Notes: generated by a model from the sequence alone, not told the origin. DNA of 64,000 bases from Limisphaerales bacterium (GCA_014382585.1 JACNJL010000022.1:36688-100687), one strand, 5' to 3'; shown: positions 1 through 8,791, counted from the first letter of the stretch. A program made the numbers and translations.

Positions 1-275
1 TAAAGCGCATCGCACGCGGGGCGCACTTGGAAGATGACGCAGTTAAGCCTCAAAGCTGCCGCGCGTCCAATAAGCGTGCGCAGTTCCCGTTGCTGTTGGG
101 TGGTCGTCAACCCCGGTTGCGAAGGCCAATCGATATTGTTCACCGTGGCAATCCATGCGCCGCGAAATTCGCGCTGAAGCGGGGTGACCTTTACGCCCGT
201 GACGGGGTGAAATGAAATGTTCGCCGCCGAAACGGTTAACACGGTGAAAAGTAAAATGCCTCCAAAACGCAACAC
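1..275 (-). CDS. GHL10-type glycosidase, N-terminal fragment
   Basis: The minus strand is open from 275 to the window edge, giving about 91 codons, and the gene continues beyond base 1. Translation from the GTG at 275 gives a short signal peptide (FGGILLFTVLTVSAA) followed by REFRGAWIATVNNIDWPS and then FQVRPACDAL. These two blocks are the hallmark N-terminus of the glycosyl-hydrolase-like 10 (DUF187) family, which are secreted TIM-barrel proteins thought to act on glycans. An in-frame ATG at 359 would add about 28 polar residues before the hydrophobic segment, so GTG is preferred although no clear ribosome site is visible. The gene is divergent from the ccsA-like gene. The family call is from remembered motifs and the substrate is unknown. 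Confidence 0.7.
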   Translation of the reverse strand, partial: MLRFGGILLFTVLTVSAANISFHPVTGVKVTPLQREFRGAWIATVNNIDWPSQPGLTTTQQQRELRTLIGRAAALRLNCVIFQVRPACDAL

Positions 276-367
276 GGGGAAAGGGTAGAGGTGGGAGGAT
301 CGATTATCAATGATCAAAGATTGCTCGATTCTTAAGTTTTGGTCATCAGTCGGCCTCATTTTGGGCA

Positions 368-1243
368 TTGAAAAATGATCATTTTCCCTTCACTCTCCGG
401 CTTCCTTTGGACTGGTGGACAAACAAAACTTATTTCTGCTGCGCTGTGACGTTGTACGGCATTGCAATGCTGTACTCTGTTTTCCTGTGGCGAAAGGGGT
501 TTCGTCGGGATGACTGGGTGGTTTACGGCGTCCTTGCTGCGGGGCTTGTGTTGCACACGATTGCGATGGTGAAACGCGGTTTTTCATTTGAGCGCTGCCC
601 GATCAACAATCTCTATGAGGCGACGGCGTTTATTATGTGGACAATTATCGCGGGCTATCTGGTGGCCGGCTTGTGGCAACGGTTTCGGTTTATCGGCGCG
701 TTTGCTTCGCCGTTGTTGTTTGTGCTCGGCGTGTTTGCGTTGTTTCCGGATATGGATCCCAAACTGCCGGCAGGCGAGTATGAATTTTCCGGCGCGCTGA
801 GTAGTCTGCACAAGGCGCTGCTGCTCTTGGCCTTTGGCGGCTTCGGCCTTAGCGCGGTGGGCGCAGCAATGTATTTAACTCAAGAACACGATTTGAAACT
901 GCATCGCTTCCGCGCGATTCTCTCCAAGCTGCCGCCTCTGCAACGTCTCGAATCCGCGATGGCCAAGCTGCTTTGGGTGGCCTTTGGGCTGCTCACGGCG
1001 GGGCTCATAGCGAGCAGCGCGTATTTGCATCAAGCCAAACAAATTTGGTTCAGCACCGATCCCGAAATGATTTGGACTCTGGGCGTTTGGGTTTTTTATC
1101 TTGGCCTACTCATCGTGCAAGCGCGTCACACGCAAGGCGGCAAACGCTTCGCGTGGGGCGCGCTCGGCAGTTTTCTGGTTGTGATGCTTACTTTTTGGGG
1201 CGTGTACCTGTTGTCGCCACTCCATCAACCCCCCGCCTCGTAA
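368..1243 (+). CDS. CcsA/HemX-family cytochrome c assembly-like membrane protein
   Basis: The product is a 291-residue polytopic membrane protein with about eight hydrophobic segments. It resembles the cytochrome c assembly family that includes CcsA/ResC and Bacillus HemX. The region around residues 75-95 (ERCPINNLYEATAFIMW) and the SSLHKALLLLAFG helix fit this family, which handles haem at the membrane or modulates HemA level. The WWD haem-handling motif of true CcsA is not evident, so HemX-like is the safer label. The start is a TTG at 368. The stop codon shares its last base with the hemA ATG (TAATG), so the two are translationally coupled, as in other hemX-hemA pairs. No extra sequence-level regulation was seen. 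Confidence 0.75.
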   Translation: MKNDHFPFTLRLPLDWWTNKTYFCCAVTLYGIAMLYSVFLWRKGFRRDDWVVYGVLAAGLVLHTIAMVKRGFSFERCPINNLYEATAFIMWTIIAGYLVAGLWQRFRFIGAFASPLLFVLGVFALFPDMDPKLPAGEYEFSGALSSLHKALLLLAFGGFGLSAVGAAMYLTQEHDLKLHRFRAILSKLPPLQRLESAMAKLLWVAFGLLTAGLIASSAYLHQAKQIWFSTDPEMIWTLGVWVFYLGLLIVQARHTQGGKRFAWGALGSFLVVMLTFWGVYLLSPLHQPPAS

Positions 1244-2316
1244 TGTCGATCGTTTGCCTTGGCCTAAATCATCGCACCGCGTCGGTTGACGTGCGGGAAC
1301 AGTTTGCGTTGACGGAGGGAAAGCTGCCGGAAATGTTGACAACGGTGCGCGCGGAAACCAGCGCGGAAGAAGCAGTGATTCTTTCCACGTGCAATCGTGT
1401 GGAAATTTATGCGGCTACTGATGATCCGTCCGGCCATTTGCTCAATGAATTGCGCGCGTTTCTCATCGGTGATCGCGAACTTGACAACGATGTGTTTTAT
1501 GAATTCACCGATGCGGAGGCGGTGGAGCATCTTTTCAAAGTTGCCAGTGGATTGGATTCAATGGTGCTGGGCGAAACGGAAATCCTTGGCCAACTCAAGG
1601 CGTCGTATCAACTCGCGCTCGAGCAAAAAGCCACCGGCGGTCGCTTAAATAAATCCTTCCAAAAAGCCTTCAATGCCGCCAAGCAAATCCGCACGGAAAC
1701 CAACATCCAACGCGGTAGTGTCTCCGTGGCCAACGTGGCAGTGGAATTGGCAGGCAAGATTTTTGATCGGCTCGATGACCGCACTGTGATGGTGATTGGC
1801 GCGGGTGATACGAGTGAAAAAACCGCGCGCGCATTATTGAGCCGCGGTGCCCAGAGCGTGATCGTTTCCAATCGCTCCCCCGAACGCGCCGAGGCGTTGG
1901 CCACTGAGTTGGGCGGAAAAGCCGTTGGGTTTGAAAACTGGGAAAACGAATTCGCCGCGATTGATATTATCATCAGCAGCACCAGCGCGCCGCATTATGT
2001 GCTCGATCGCAAAAAGATCGAGCCCCTGCAACGCCTCCGCCAGCATCGGCCGCTGTTGTTGGTGGACATCGCGGTGCCGCGCGACATCGAGCCGGAAGTG
2101 AATTTTTTGGAGGACGTTTATCTGTATAACATCGACGACCTCCAAGCCATTGCCGACGATTATCTCCGCCTGCGTGAAGAGGAAATCGCCAAGTGCGATG
2201 GGATCGTGAAGGCCAAAGCCAAAGAATTATTGGACACGCTCAAAGTTCTGCCGGCATCTTGCCAACAGAATCCAGCGCGCTCTTCTGCCAGCAAGTTGTC
2301 GGCAGCACAAAGTTAA
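1243..2316 (+). CDS. hemA: Glutamyl-tRNA reductase
   Basis: HemA reduces glutamyl-tRNA(Glu) to glutamate-1-semialdehyde, the first committed step of C5 tetrapyrrole synthesis. The N-terminus reads MSIVCLGLNHRTASVDVRE. The catalytic cysteine is Cys50 in STCNRVE, with GETEILGQ near 110-117 and the NADPH-binding segment VIGAGDTSEKTA near 184-195. The protein is 357 residues, shorter than the usual 400 or more, and its last 21 residues come from a palindromic insertion (see the repeat at 2241-2314) in place of the normal C-terminal end. Without that insert the frame would end at a TGA eight bases into hemC. Both junctions are TAATG overlaps, so ccsA-hemA-hemC reads as one operon. Confidence 0.95.
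   Translation: MSIVCLGLNHRTASVDVREQFALTEGKLPEMLTTVRAETSAEEAVILSTCNRVEIYAATDDPSGHLLNELRAFLIGDRELDNDVFYEFTDAEAVEHLFKVASGLDSMVLGETEILGQLKASYQLALEQKATGGRLNKSFQKAFNAAKQIRTETNIQRGSVSVANVAVELAGKIFDRLDDRTVMVIGAGDTSEKTARALLSRGAQSVIVSNRSPERAEALATELGGKAVGFENWENEFAAIDIIISSTSAPHYVLDRKKIEPLQRLRQHRPLLLVDIAVPRDIEPEVNFLEDVYLYNIDDLQAIADDYLRLREEEIAKCDGIVKAKAKELLDTLKVLPASCQQNPARSSASKLSAAQS
2241..2314. repeat. Palindromic element inserted in the hemA 3' end, with 7 bp direct repeats
   Basis: An imperfect 23 bp inverted repeat (2248-2270 against 2283-2305, 18 of 23 positions complementary) surrounds a 12 nt loop. It is bracketed by identical CAAAGTT heptamers at 2241-2247 and 2308-2314. The layout looks like a small palindromic insertion with a target-site duplication. 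Removing one heptamer plus the palindrome (67 bp) restores a frame reading L-K-V-N-A-stop that overlaps hemC. Excision is therefore coherent in both sequence and frame. No other convincing copy was found in this window. Confidence 0.7.
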
Positions 2317-3266
2317 TGCCTGAAGAACCCATCATCATCGCCACGCGCGGCAGCGCGCTGGCTCTTGCTCAAGCGCGATTAATTTTTGATCAATGCCGTT
2401 TGGCCTTCCCGCGCTTGCCGTTTGAAATCAAAATCATTAAAACCACCGGCGACAAAAAACAATCCGCTTCGCTCGCGCAAGCGGGTAAGTCGCTGCCAAA
2501 GGGATTGTTTACCAAAGAACTCGAAGTCGCGCTTGTGAAACAAAAAGCCGATCTCGCCGTGCACAGCCTCAAAGATTTGCCCACGGAATTGCCGGGCGGA
2601 CTCACTCTCGGCGCTGTCAGCAAACGGGAGGACGTCCGTGATGTGTTGATTTACAAAAACAACGCGGGGTTCGACGGTCCCATACCGGAATTGGCCGAAG
2701 GCGCAGTCGTGGCCACCAGCAGCCCGCGCCGCAAAGCGCAACTGCTAGCTGCACGGCCGGATTTGTGCGTGAAAGCAATTCGGGGCAATCTTCCCACGCG
2801 ATTGGAAAAGCTGGCCGACACCGAAGCAATGGCCGGAACCGTGCTTGCCGCAGCGGGTTTGAACCGGCTGGATTTTTCCATCACCGCCGGGAGCGCGCTC
2901 GAGGGGGATGCCGTTCCCGATGGGATTCGCGCCGTAGCGCTGGACACCCAGCTAATGCTGCCCTGCGTGGGGCAGGGTGCGATTGGAATTGAAATTCGCG
3001 CGGACGATGGCCGCATTGAAAAAATTTGTGAGCGGCTCAATCATTTCTATTCACACACCGCCGTGGCCGCCGAGCGCGCTTTCCTGCGCGGGATGGGCGG
3101 TGGCTGCAGCTCGCCCGTGGGTGCGGCGGCGACAGTTGATGGCACGCAATTGAGATTGCGCGCGGTTTCGTTTTTGAATGACACCGTGCAGCGCGCCGAA
3201 CAAACCGGCGATGTGCACGAGCCCGAGGCGTTGGGCGTGGCGGTGGCCGCAGAACTACGCGGATGA
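2316..3266 (+). CDS. hemC: Porphobilinogen deaminase (hydroxymethylbilane synthase)
   Basis: HemC polymerises four porphobilinogen molecules into hydroxymethylbilane, downstream of HemA in cytoplasmic haem synthesis. The 316-residue protein begins MPEEPIIIATRGSALALAQA, the usual HemC N-terminus. It carries the catalytic aspartate in HSLKDLPT (Asp87) and SSPRRKAQL near 135. The dipyrromethane-cofactor cysteine is Cys264 in GMGGGCSSPVGA. The length is normal. The start is the ATG overlapping the hemA stop by one base. A longer in-frame extension inside hemA was rejected because it would precede the conserved N-terminal strand. The 3' end overlaps the DUF554 gene by four bases. Confidence 0.96.
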   Translation: MPEEPIIIATRGSALALAQARLIFDQCRLAFPRLPFEIKIIKTTGDKKQSASLAQAGKSLPKGLFTKELEVALVKQKADLAVHSLKDLPTELPGGLTLGAVSKREDVRDVLIYKNNAGFDGPIPELAEGAVVATSSPRRKAQLLAARPDLCVKAIRGNLPTRLEKLADTEAMAGTVLAAAGLNRLDFSITAGSALEGDAVPDGIRAVALDTQLMLPCVGQGAIGIEIRADDGRIEKICERLNHFYSHTAVAAERAFLRGMGGGCSSPVGAAATVDGTQLRLRAVSFLNDTVQRAEQTGDVHEPEALGVAVAAELRG

Positions 3267-4042
3267 GCGAGCTGGGCAAATTGCTCGAGTATCCGTGGCT
3301 GCCCATCGGCACTTTTTTTAATGCGCTGTGCATTTTCATCGGCGGCGTGGTGGGCCTGCGTTTGAGCCGTCAACTGACCGATGCCACGCAACGGCGCATT
3401 CGGAAATTTCTCGCGGTACTTACCGTACTTGCCGGTGGCTATATGATTTGCAACGGCCTCTACGGAGGTTGGCAATCGGCGGGGAGTGTTTGGAAATTTC
3501 TGTTGCTTGGGCTGATCACGTTGCTGGCAATTTCGTTTGGAAATTTATTTGGCACGTGGCTGAAGTTGCAGGAGCAAATGGATAAAATTGGCCAAGCGGC
3601 CAAGGATCGATTCGCCAAAATGGGCAACGAAGAATCGGCGAGCTTCAGTGATGGCTTTGTGACGTGCACAATTTTGTTTACCGTGGGGCCGATGTCCCTG
3701 CTGGGCGCGGTGGAAGATGGGCTCGGGAAAGTGCCGGCGATTCTGATTGTGAAATCGTTAATGGACGGCATCGCCACGCTTTGCTTCGCGCCGCGCTTTG
3801 GGGCGGGCGTGTTGCTTTCGATTGTGCCGTTGCTCGCGTATCAAGGCGCAGTCACACTGTTGGCTTCGAATATGGGATTCATCACCGACGAACCAGCGCT
3901 GCTCGCCAGCTTTAATCTCGTGGGCGGACTTTTGGTGCTCACGATTATGTTAGTGATTTTGGAAGTGCAAAAGGTGCCGTTGGCGAATTATCTGCCGGCG
4001 TTGGTCATTGGGCCGCTGCTGACTTGGTGGTGGGTGGTTTAA
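3263..4042 (+). CDS. DUF554 family integral membrane protein
   Basis: The product is a 259-residue, highly hydrophobic protein with about seven membrane segments. Family-like features are the N-terminal GTFFNALCIFIGGVVGLRL, the TCTILFTVGPMSLLGAVEDGL segment near 135-155, and a C-terminal hydrophobic hairpin. These match the DUF554 (YdfK-like) family, whose molecular role is not established. The gene starts inside the last codons of hemC (4 bp ATGA overlap), so it is co-transcribed with the haem genes. A functional link to haem is only positional. It converges with the rhodanese gene across a 21 bp gap. Confidence 0.8.
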   Translation: MSELGKLLEYPWLPIGTFFNALCIFIGGVVGLRLSRQLTDATQRRIRKFLAVLTVLAGGYMICNGLYGGWQSAGSVWKFLLLGLITLLAISFGNLFGTWLKLQEQMDKIGQAAKDRFAKMGNEESASFSDGFVTCTILFTVGPMSLLGAVEDGLGKVPAILIVKSLMDGIATLCFAPRFGAGVLLSIVPLLAYQGAVTLLASNMGFITDEPALLASFNLVGGLLVLTIMLVILEVQKVPLANYLPALVIGPLLTWWWVV

Positions 4043-4070
4043 GGTGCGCCCGGAGAGCGCGCCCTACCTC
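4043..4070. repeat. Short GC palindrome between convergent genes
   Basis: Between the stop of the DUF554 gene and the stop of the rhodanese gene lies an imperfect palindrome of the form GGTGCGCCC-GGAGA-GCGCGCC. It could fold as a small hairpin on either strand and may serve as a shared transcription end, but there is no T-tract. It could equally be a dispersed intergenic repeat. I could not confirm copies elsewhere. Confidence 0.35.
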
Positions 4071-4609
4071 GACTCCAAATCATCTCGCAACATTCGCCGA
4101 CCGAAGGCGTTGTACGGATGTATTTTGTTGCCGTGCGCCAAAGGCAATCCTTCGGAAGCCCAGGCAAAAATAGCGCCTTCGAGGTTGAATACCTTAGTGT
4201 GGCCGAGTGCCCGCAGCCGTTGCGCCATTTTTGCGCTGCGATAACCGACGGCGCAGTAAACCACGATGGGTTGCCCGTTTGCGGGCAGGAGTTTTTGCAG
4301 TTCAGCTTCGGCCGTTTCCGGTGGCACCCGTTGGGCGTTTGGAAGGTGGCTCACGGCGAATTCATCTGCGCGGCGGATGTCCCACAGCAGGGGCGTGGTG
4401 CGATTGGCATCAGCGATCCACGCCGTTAACTTGGCAGGTGTGATGTGCGGGATGTCATCAAAATGCCAGCGGATGAATTTACGAGCGGCGGCAATTCCGT
4501 TGTTCGGCAGCCAGAGCCAAAAGGCGAGGCCGGTGGCCAGCGTGACCCCGATGATGATCCATCTAATGCGGCGCCAATTTCGTTTCGGTTTTAGGGCGTC
4601 ACTTGCCAC
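4064..4609 (-). CDS. Membrane-anchored rhodanese-domain protein
   Basis: A single N-terminal membrane helix (about residues 16-34) is followed by one rhodanese domain (about 50-165). The active-site loop is YCAVGYRSA with the persulfide-carrying Cys119, preceded by the usual WDIRRADEFAVSHLPNA segment. Single-domain rhodaneses transfer sulfane sulfur or act in redox and sulfur trafficking. Here the domain would face the periplasm. The gene follows the ceramidase-like gene with an 11 bp overlap, so both are likely on one transcript. No partner in the window explains the substrate. Confidence 0.85.
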   Translation of the reverse strand: MASDALKPKRNWRRIRWIIIGVTLATGLAFWLWLPNNGIAAARKFIRWHFDDIPHITPAKLTAWIADANRTTPLLWDIRRADEFAVSHLPNAQRVPPETAEAELQKLLPANGQPIVVYCAVGYRSAKMAQRLRALGHTKVFNLEGAIFAWASEGLPLAHGNKIHPYNAFGRRMLRDDLESR

Positions 4610-5957
4610 GGGCTTCTTTCACGACCGTCTTTGCTCCTTCGGTCACAAGGTCTTCAACATTTTCTTTCCAGCGATCAGCGGGAAGGCCATAGACAGCCAT
4701 GGAAGATTGCCCTTCGTAGCCGCCTTCGGTGAGCACGCGCAAACTGGGGATATAAGCCATCACGTCATTGGCATAACTGGTGACCCACGTGCGGGCGCCA
4801 AATTGTTTTTTGAATTTGATGGAATAATCGACGACGACTTCGCCCCCCATCGTGAGCCACAGCAAATCGCCGACGCGCCAGCATTGGATGGGGTAGGGAT
4901 ATGTTTTGGGGAGGTTGCCGGTGGATTGTAGTTTGAGCATGCGTCCTGCCCAGCGTCCGCGGTAATGGGTTGGGTTCTTGGCGGCGGCGGCGAGTGCGGC
5001 AGGTGCGGGCAAGGCGCCGTACTCGAGCGGAATGGTTTGAATTCGAGTGGTGAGCTTTGGTTTTAGCGTTTCCATGTTTTGCAGGAGCACCTCCTCGACG
5101 GCGGCGGCGAGCATGTTGCCGTAGCGCTCGGCCTGATAAACTTCGCGGCGGGGCAGGGGATTGATATCCGCACCGCAGCCGGCGCTGAAGAGGGCGAGCG
5201 CATTGGGATGGCTTTTCTCAAGCGCGATTTGGGTGAAGCCGGAGTAGTCACCCGAAAATTTATAAAAACTCAGCACCGTGCTGTGGCAGGCGTAGCCGAA
5301 GACGACGGCCTTGAGTTCGAGTCCTTTGTAAACGGCGAGCACGGGCACGTCGTGATCGATCGGGCCTTTTAATGCATTGGCGGCAATGAGTTTGGGCACC
5401 ATGCTGTACGGTTTGTTTTCGCGGCGGTTGACGCCAAAGCGGGTGATGCCGATGCCGTGCTTGAGTGTGACGGGTTCCAGATTTTTCAGCGCCTCGCCGG
5501 TGATGCGTACGATTTCGTTTTCCACCCGCGCGGAAAATTCCTCGATGCGCTTGATGCGTTCGGTGTTGAGTGGATAAATATCGTAAAGCCCCCCGCGCAA
5601 CACCGGCCCGGTGTGCGTGTGCGAGGCGTTGAGCATAATTTGCGCCGGCGCGAGTTTGTGTTCTTTGGCAAGGCGCGCCTTGAGGTTGGCGTAAATGCTG
5701 CCGGTCATGCCGAGCGTGTCCGTGCCGATGATGATCGCGCGCTGGCCGGATGCATCCTCCAGCGCGAGCGCCTTCACCCAAAGCGGATGCAGTGCGCCTT
5801 CGCTCTCCTTCGAGCGCCCGCCATAGCCGGCCATCCAGATGGGTGTCTTCGGCGTGATGTCCGCCTTGGCGGTGCCGGCTTTCCAAGTTTCCGATGGAAG
5901 GGCAGCGGAGAGGGGGAGGGAAAGGGCAAGGAAGAGCAGGAGCCGGAGTGTGGTCAT
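4599..5957 (-). CDS. Secreted neutral/alkaline ceramidase-like hydrolase
   Basis: The protein is about 452 residues, starting at the ATG at 5957, which gives a clean signal peptide (TLRLLLFLALSLPLSAALP). An upstream in-frame ATG at 5984 adds nine residues before the signal and is less likely. The body shows KADITPKTPIWMAGYGGR near 40-60, the metal-site region NASHTHTGPVL, and FSAGCGADINPLPRRE. These are typical of the neutral/alkaline non-lysosomal ceramidase family (PF04734), zinc enzymes that cleave N-acyl bonds. The many environmental members of this length lack a proven substrate, so true ceramidase activity is uncertain. It is co-transcribed with the downstream rhodanese gene. Confidence 0.75.
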   Translation of the reverse strand: MTTLRLLLFLALSLPLSAALPSETWKAGTAKADITPKTPIWMAGYGGRSKESEGALHPLWVKALALEDASGQRAIIIGTDTLGMTGSIYANLKARLAKEHKLAPAQIMLNASHTHTGPVLRGGLYDIYPLNTERIKRIEEFSARVENEIVRITGEALKNLEPVTLKHGIGITRFGVNRRENKPYSMVPKLIAANALKGPIDHDVPVLAVYKGLELKAVVFGYACHSTVLSFYKFSGDYSGFTQIALEKSHPNALALFSAGCGADINPLPRREVYQAERYGNMLAAAVEEVLLQNMETLKPKLTTRIQTIPLEYGALPAPAALAAAAKNPTHYRGRWAGRMLKLQSTGNLPKTYPYPIQCWRVGDLLWLTMGGEVVVDYSIKFKKQFGARTWVTSYANDVMAYIPSLRVLTEGGYEGQSSMAVYGLPADRWKENVEDLVTEGAKTVVKEARGK

Positions 5958-6056
5958 CCGAGGAGGGTAAATTTCAATGTACAATTATCAAGTCTCAAGA
6001 ATCGTCCAAGTTTTAAGGATTAGAAATTGCCGCGCATAAAGGCATCAATGGCTTGC

Positions 6057-6575
6057 TTAAATAACCATCGCACCGCCGGACCAGTTTTCGAGAATCCACA
6101 TAAGAACGATGAACGCCAAATAAATAACACCGACCGCGGTGCCCACGATGACAAGCAATGTGGCGACGATGGCCGCGATGGAGCCGCCGCCCAAAAGCAC
6201 GGCCAGCATTCCGCCACTTCTGCGGGTGGCGGGTGCGGATGCTGGGGCGATCGTTGGAGCGGCAGCGAGGGTGGGCGGCAAGTCGTTATGGGCGGGGCTT
6301 GGCGCGGGTTGCGTGGTCGCGGGTGTGCGTGCTGTTCTGACTAATCCGATGATGCAATCGATGATGCCCCATACACCGGCGATGATGCCCAATGTGATGC
6401 CTGCCACCACGCCGGCGACAAATGCGCCCCAGTGCCAAAATAAAATCCCCGCTACGATGCCGCCCACGCCCAAACCCAGCGAGGCGATACCGATGTAAAT
6501 GGAGGTGCTCAAGCGTTTGTGTATCGGCGCGGCGGCTTGCATCGGTTGCATTAGGACTGGCGGTTTGTTTTCCAT
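6057..6575 (-). CDS. Small hypothetical membrane protein
   Basis: The ORF encodes 172 residues with two hydrophobic regions. Residues about 25-80 form a Gly/Ile-rich double helix hairpin (GIASLGLGVGGIVAGILF and onwards). Residues about 120-165 form another hydrophobic stretch, separated by a Pro/Ala/Thr-rich linker. The layout resembles DUF4190-type small membrane proteins, but I do not recognise a specific family. It is transcribed alone, divergent from the Gfo/Idh gene, with 146 bp between the two starts. Amino-acid composition and codon use look like the host. Function unknown. Confidence 0.6.
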   Translation of the reverse strand: MENKPPVLMQPMQAAAPIHKRLSTSIYIGIASLGLGVGGIVAGILFWHWGAFVAGVVAGITLGIIAGVWGIIDCIIGLVRTARTPATTQPAPSPAHNDLPPTLAAAPTIAPASAPATRRSGGMLAVLLGGGSIAAIVATLLVIVGTAVGVIYLAFIVLMWILENWSGGAMVI

Positions 6576-6721
6576 TAGAAAACGTTATCAAATTTTGGCA
6601 GGAATCCATAATCGAAAAATATGGGGTGGCATTGATTCAGTCGATGATCACTGCAATGTTCATTGAGTCTTGAATCTGGCGCATACTTGCGGGCATAGTC
6701 TGCCCACCGGATTTTTATAAA

Positions 6722-7882
6722 ATGGAAAACGTACGCATTGGCATTATTGGGTTAGGAAACATCGGGCAGATTCACGTCAACAATCTGCTGGAGGGCAGGG
6801 TGCCGCGCGGGGTGTTGACGGCAGTGGGGGATGCATTTCCCGCTAAATTGCCGGAGTATGCCGCGAAAGGGCTTAAGACGTTTGAGAGTGGCGAGGCGTT
6901 GATTGCCTCGGGCGAGATCGATGCCTTGATGGTTGCCACGCCGCATTTTCAGCACACCACGTTGGGCATCGCCGCGCTGGAGGCGGGCCTGCACGTGATG
7001 GTGGAAAAACCCATCTCGGCTCACAAAGCCGATGCCGAGCGGCTCATCGCCGCGGCGGATAAGCGGCCGGAGTTGAAATTTTCCGGGATGTTCCAAATGC
7101 GCGTGGAGCCGCGTTACCAAAAAATCCGCGAGCTGGTGCAGGGCGGCGAGCTCGGCGATTTGATTCGGGTGATTTGGATTATGACCGATTGGTTCCGCGC
7201 CGAGGCCTATTATCAAAGCAGCGATTGGCGCGCCACCTGGAAGGGCGAAGGCGGTGGCGTGTTGCTCAATCAATGCCTTCATCAACTTGACGCGTTGCAG
7301 TGGATTACCGGGATGCCCTCCAAAGTGCGCAGCCACGTGGGCATCGGCCGCCATCACGATATCGAGGTGGAAGACGACGTGACGTGCTACCTCGAATACG
7401 CCAATGGCGCGAGTGGCACCTTCATCACCTCCACCGGCGAAACGCCCGGCAGTAACCGATTTGAAATCGCCGGTACCAAGGGCCGCGTGTTGTTGGAGAA
7501 CGACAAACTGATCGTCACCCGTAACGCCGTGCCGTCGGATGAATGGAGCAAGACTTCGAAAGTCGGATTCCAACAGCCCGAATCCACCGTGGAAGAAATC
7601 GCCATTCCGCCCGCCGAGGAACCGCACGCGATGCTTATCAGCAATCTCGTCAACGCCATCCTCGATGGCGAAGAACTCATCGCGCCGGGTGCAAGCGGCA
7701 TCGGCTCGGTGGAGCTCGCCAACGTGATGGTCTACTCCGGCCTGATCAATGAGACCATCGACTTGCCAATGGACAGCGCCGCGTGGGAAACCAAACTCAA
7801 CGATCTCATCGCCAGCTCCACCCACAAAAAGAAAACAGTTGAAGTTAGTAAAGAAGATTTCACGGCGTCATTTCGGCGTTAA
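6722..7882 (+). CDS. Gfo/Idh/MocA family NAD(P)-dependent oxidoreductase
   Basis: The 386-residue cytoplasmic protein opens with the Rossmann motif IGIIGLGNIGQIH. It contains the family signature VMVEKPIS (about residues 98-105) with the conserved Lys of EKP, then the C-terminal alpha/beta domain with GGGVLLNQCLHQLDALQW. These enzymes oxidise or reduce sugars, inositols and related polyols. There is no export signal, unlike the Gfo paralogue at 44954. The next gene, 28 bp downstream, is a sugar-isomerase TIM barrel. Such pairs usually act in sequence on a keto-sugar or inositol, but the substrate cannot be read from the sequence. Confidence 0.9.
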   Translation: MENVRIGIIGLGNIGQIHVNNLLEGRVPRGVLTAVGDAFPAKLPEYAAKGLKTFESGEALIASGEIDALMVATPHFQHTTLGIAALEAGLHVMVEKPISAHKADAERLIAAADKRPELKFSGMFQMRVEPRYQKIRELVQGGELGDLIRVIWIMTDWFRAEAYYQSSDWRATWKGEGGGVLLNQCLHQLDALQWITGMPSKVRSHVGIGRHHDIEVEDDVTCYLEYANGASGTFITSTGETPGSNRFEIAGTKGRVLLENDKLIVTRNAVPSDEWSKTSKVGFQQPESTVEEIAIPPAEEPHAMLISNLVNAILDGEELIAPGASGIGSVELANVMVYSGLINETIDLPMDSAAWETKLNDLIASSTHKKKTVEVSKEDFTASFRR

Positions 7883-7910
7883 ATGTCAGAAATTTTAGAA
7901 AAGGATTTTT

Positions 7911-8780
7911 ATGGAATTAATGGGAATCGCCGATGAAGGCGCAGTGACAATTGAGGGCCAGATTGAGGTGACTCAGGCACTGGGGTGGCGGTGGATCGAA
8001 TCGCGCTTTGTGGAGGTGGAGGGATTTGAGAAGGGGTCGATTCACGAGATCCCGGATGCGGCGTTTGATGTGGTTGTCCAAAAACTCGAGGAATCGGGCG
8101 TTGGAATTTATGCGTTCGGATCGACGATTTGCAACTGGCAGAAGACCGTGGCGACGCCCTTCGAGGTGACGCTCGCCGAGGTGGATCGTGCCATCCCGCG
8201 CATGAAACGGCTCGGCACAAAATACGTGCGGATTATGTCATTCAAGCCCGACGATGATGCGGAAACCACCCCGCCGGAAGTGTTCGAGCGCGTGGGCGAA
8301 GTTACAAAACGTTTTCTCGGCGAAGGCCTGCAGCCGGTGCACGAGAATTGCATGAACCACGGTGGTATGAGCTGGCAACACGCGGAGGAATTGCTCGAAA
8401 AAGTGCCGGGCCTAAAATGGGTGTTCGACACCGCCAACCCCATTTTTAACGCCGACCGCCGTGGCGATCAACCGTGGGGGATGCAGTGCCCATGGGAATT
8501 CTGGGAGCATATGCGCGAGCACACGGCGCATATTCACATCAAGGATGCCGTAAAAACTGACGACGGCGAAACGTATCATTTCCCCGGCGAAGGCGATGGC
8601 CGCGTGCGGGATATTTTGAAGGATGCTTTCGCCAACGGCTACGACGGCGGCATCTCCATCGAGCCGCATATGACGGTGGTCTTCCACGACACCGACAGCG
8701 CTGCGCCTGAAAAAGCGATGGCCGACAACTACATCGAGTACGGCCGGCGCTTGGAAAAGCTCATCGAAGAAGTGCGGTGA
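7911..8780 (+). CDS. Sugar phosphate isomerase/epimerase (TIM barrel)
   Basis: This is a 289-residue protein of the xylose-isomerase-like TIM-barrel family. Metal- and substrate-binding blocks are visible as VHENCMNHGG (about 143-152), WVFDTANP (about 170-177), HIHIKDAV (about 204-211) and GISIEPHM near 246-253, each placing Glu, Asp or His at strand ends. It follows the Gfo/Idh oxidoreductase closely and in the same direction, supporting a two-step pathway on a carbohydrate or cyclitol. The start ATG at 7911 sits in a good context after the upstream stop. It converges with the NagB-like gene with an 11 bp gap. Confidence 0.88.
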   Translation: MELMGIADEGAVTIEGQIEVTQALGWRWIESRFVEVEGFEKGSIHEIPDAAFDVVVQKLEESGVGIYAFGSTICNWQKTVATPFEVTLAEVDRAIPRMKRLGTKYVRIMSFKPDDDAETTPPEVFERVGEVTKRFLGEGLQPVHENCMNHGGMSWQHAEELLEKVPGLKWVFDTANPIFNADRRGDQPWGMQCPWEFWEHMREHTAHIHIKDAVKTDDGETYHFPGEGDGRVRDILKDAFANGYDGGISIEPHMTVVFHDTDSAAPEKAMADNYIEYGRRLEKLIEEVR

Positions 8781-8791
8781 GTCAACAGCAT

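Noticed and set aside
27..215. Plus-strand ORF of 62 codons at the left edge
   Set aside because: It is antisense to the GHL10 glycosidase fragment, which shows recognisable family sequence.
6752..7825. 357-codon open frame antisense to the Gfo/Idh gene
   Set aside because: It is a shadow of a GC-rich gene with clear family motifs on the plus strand; its own translation is His/Arg-rich with no family.
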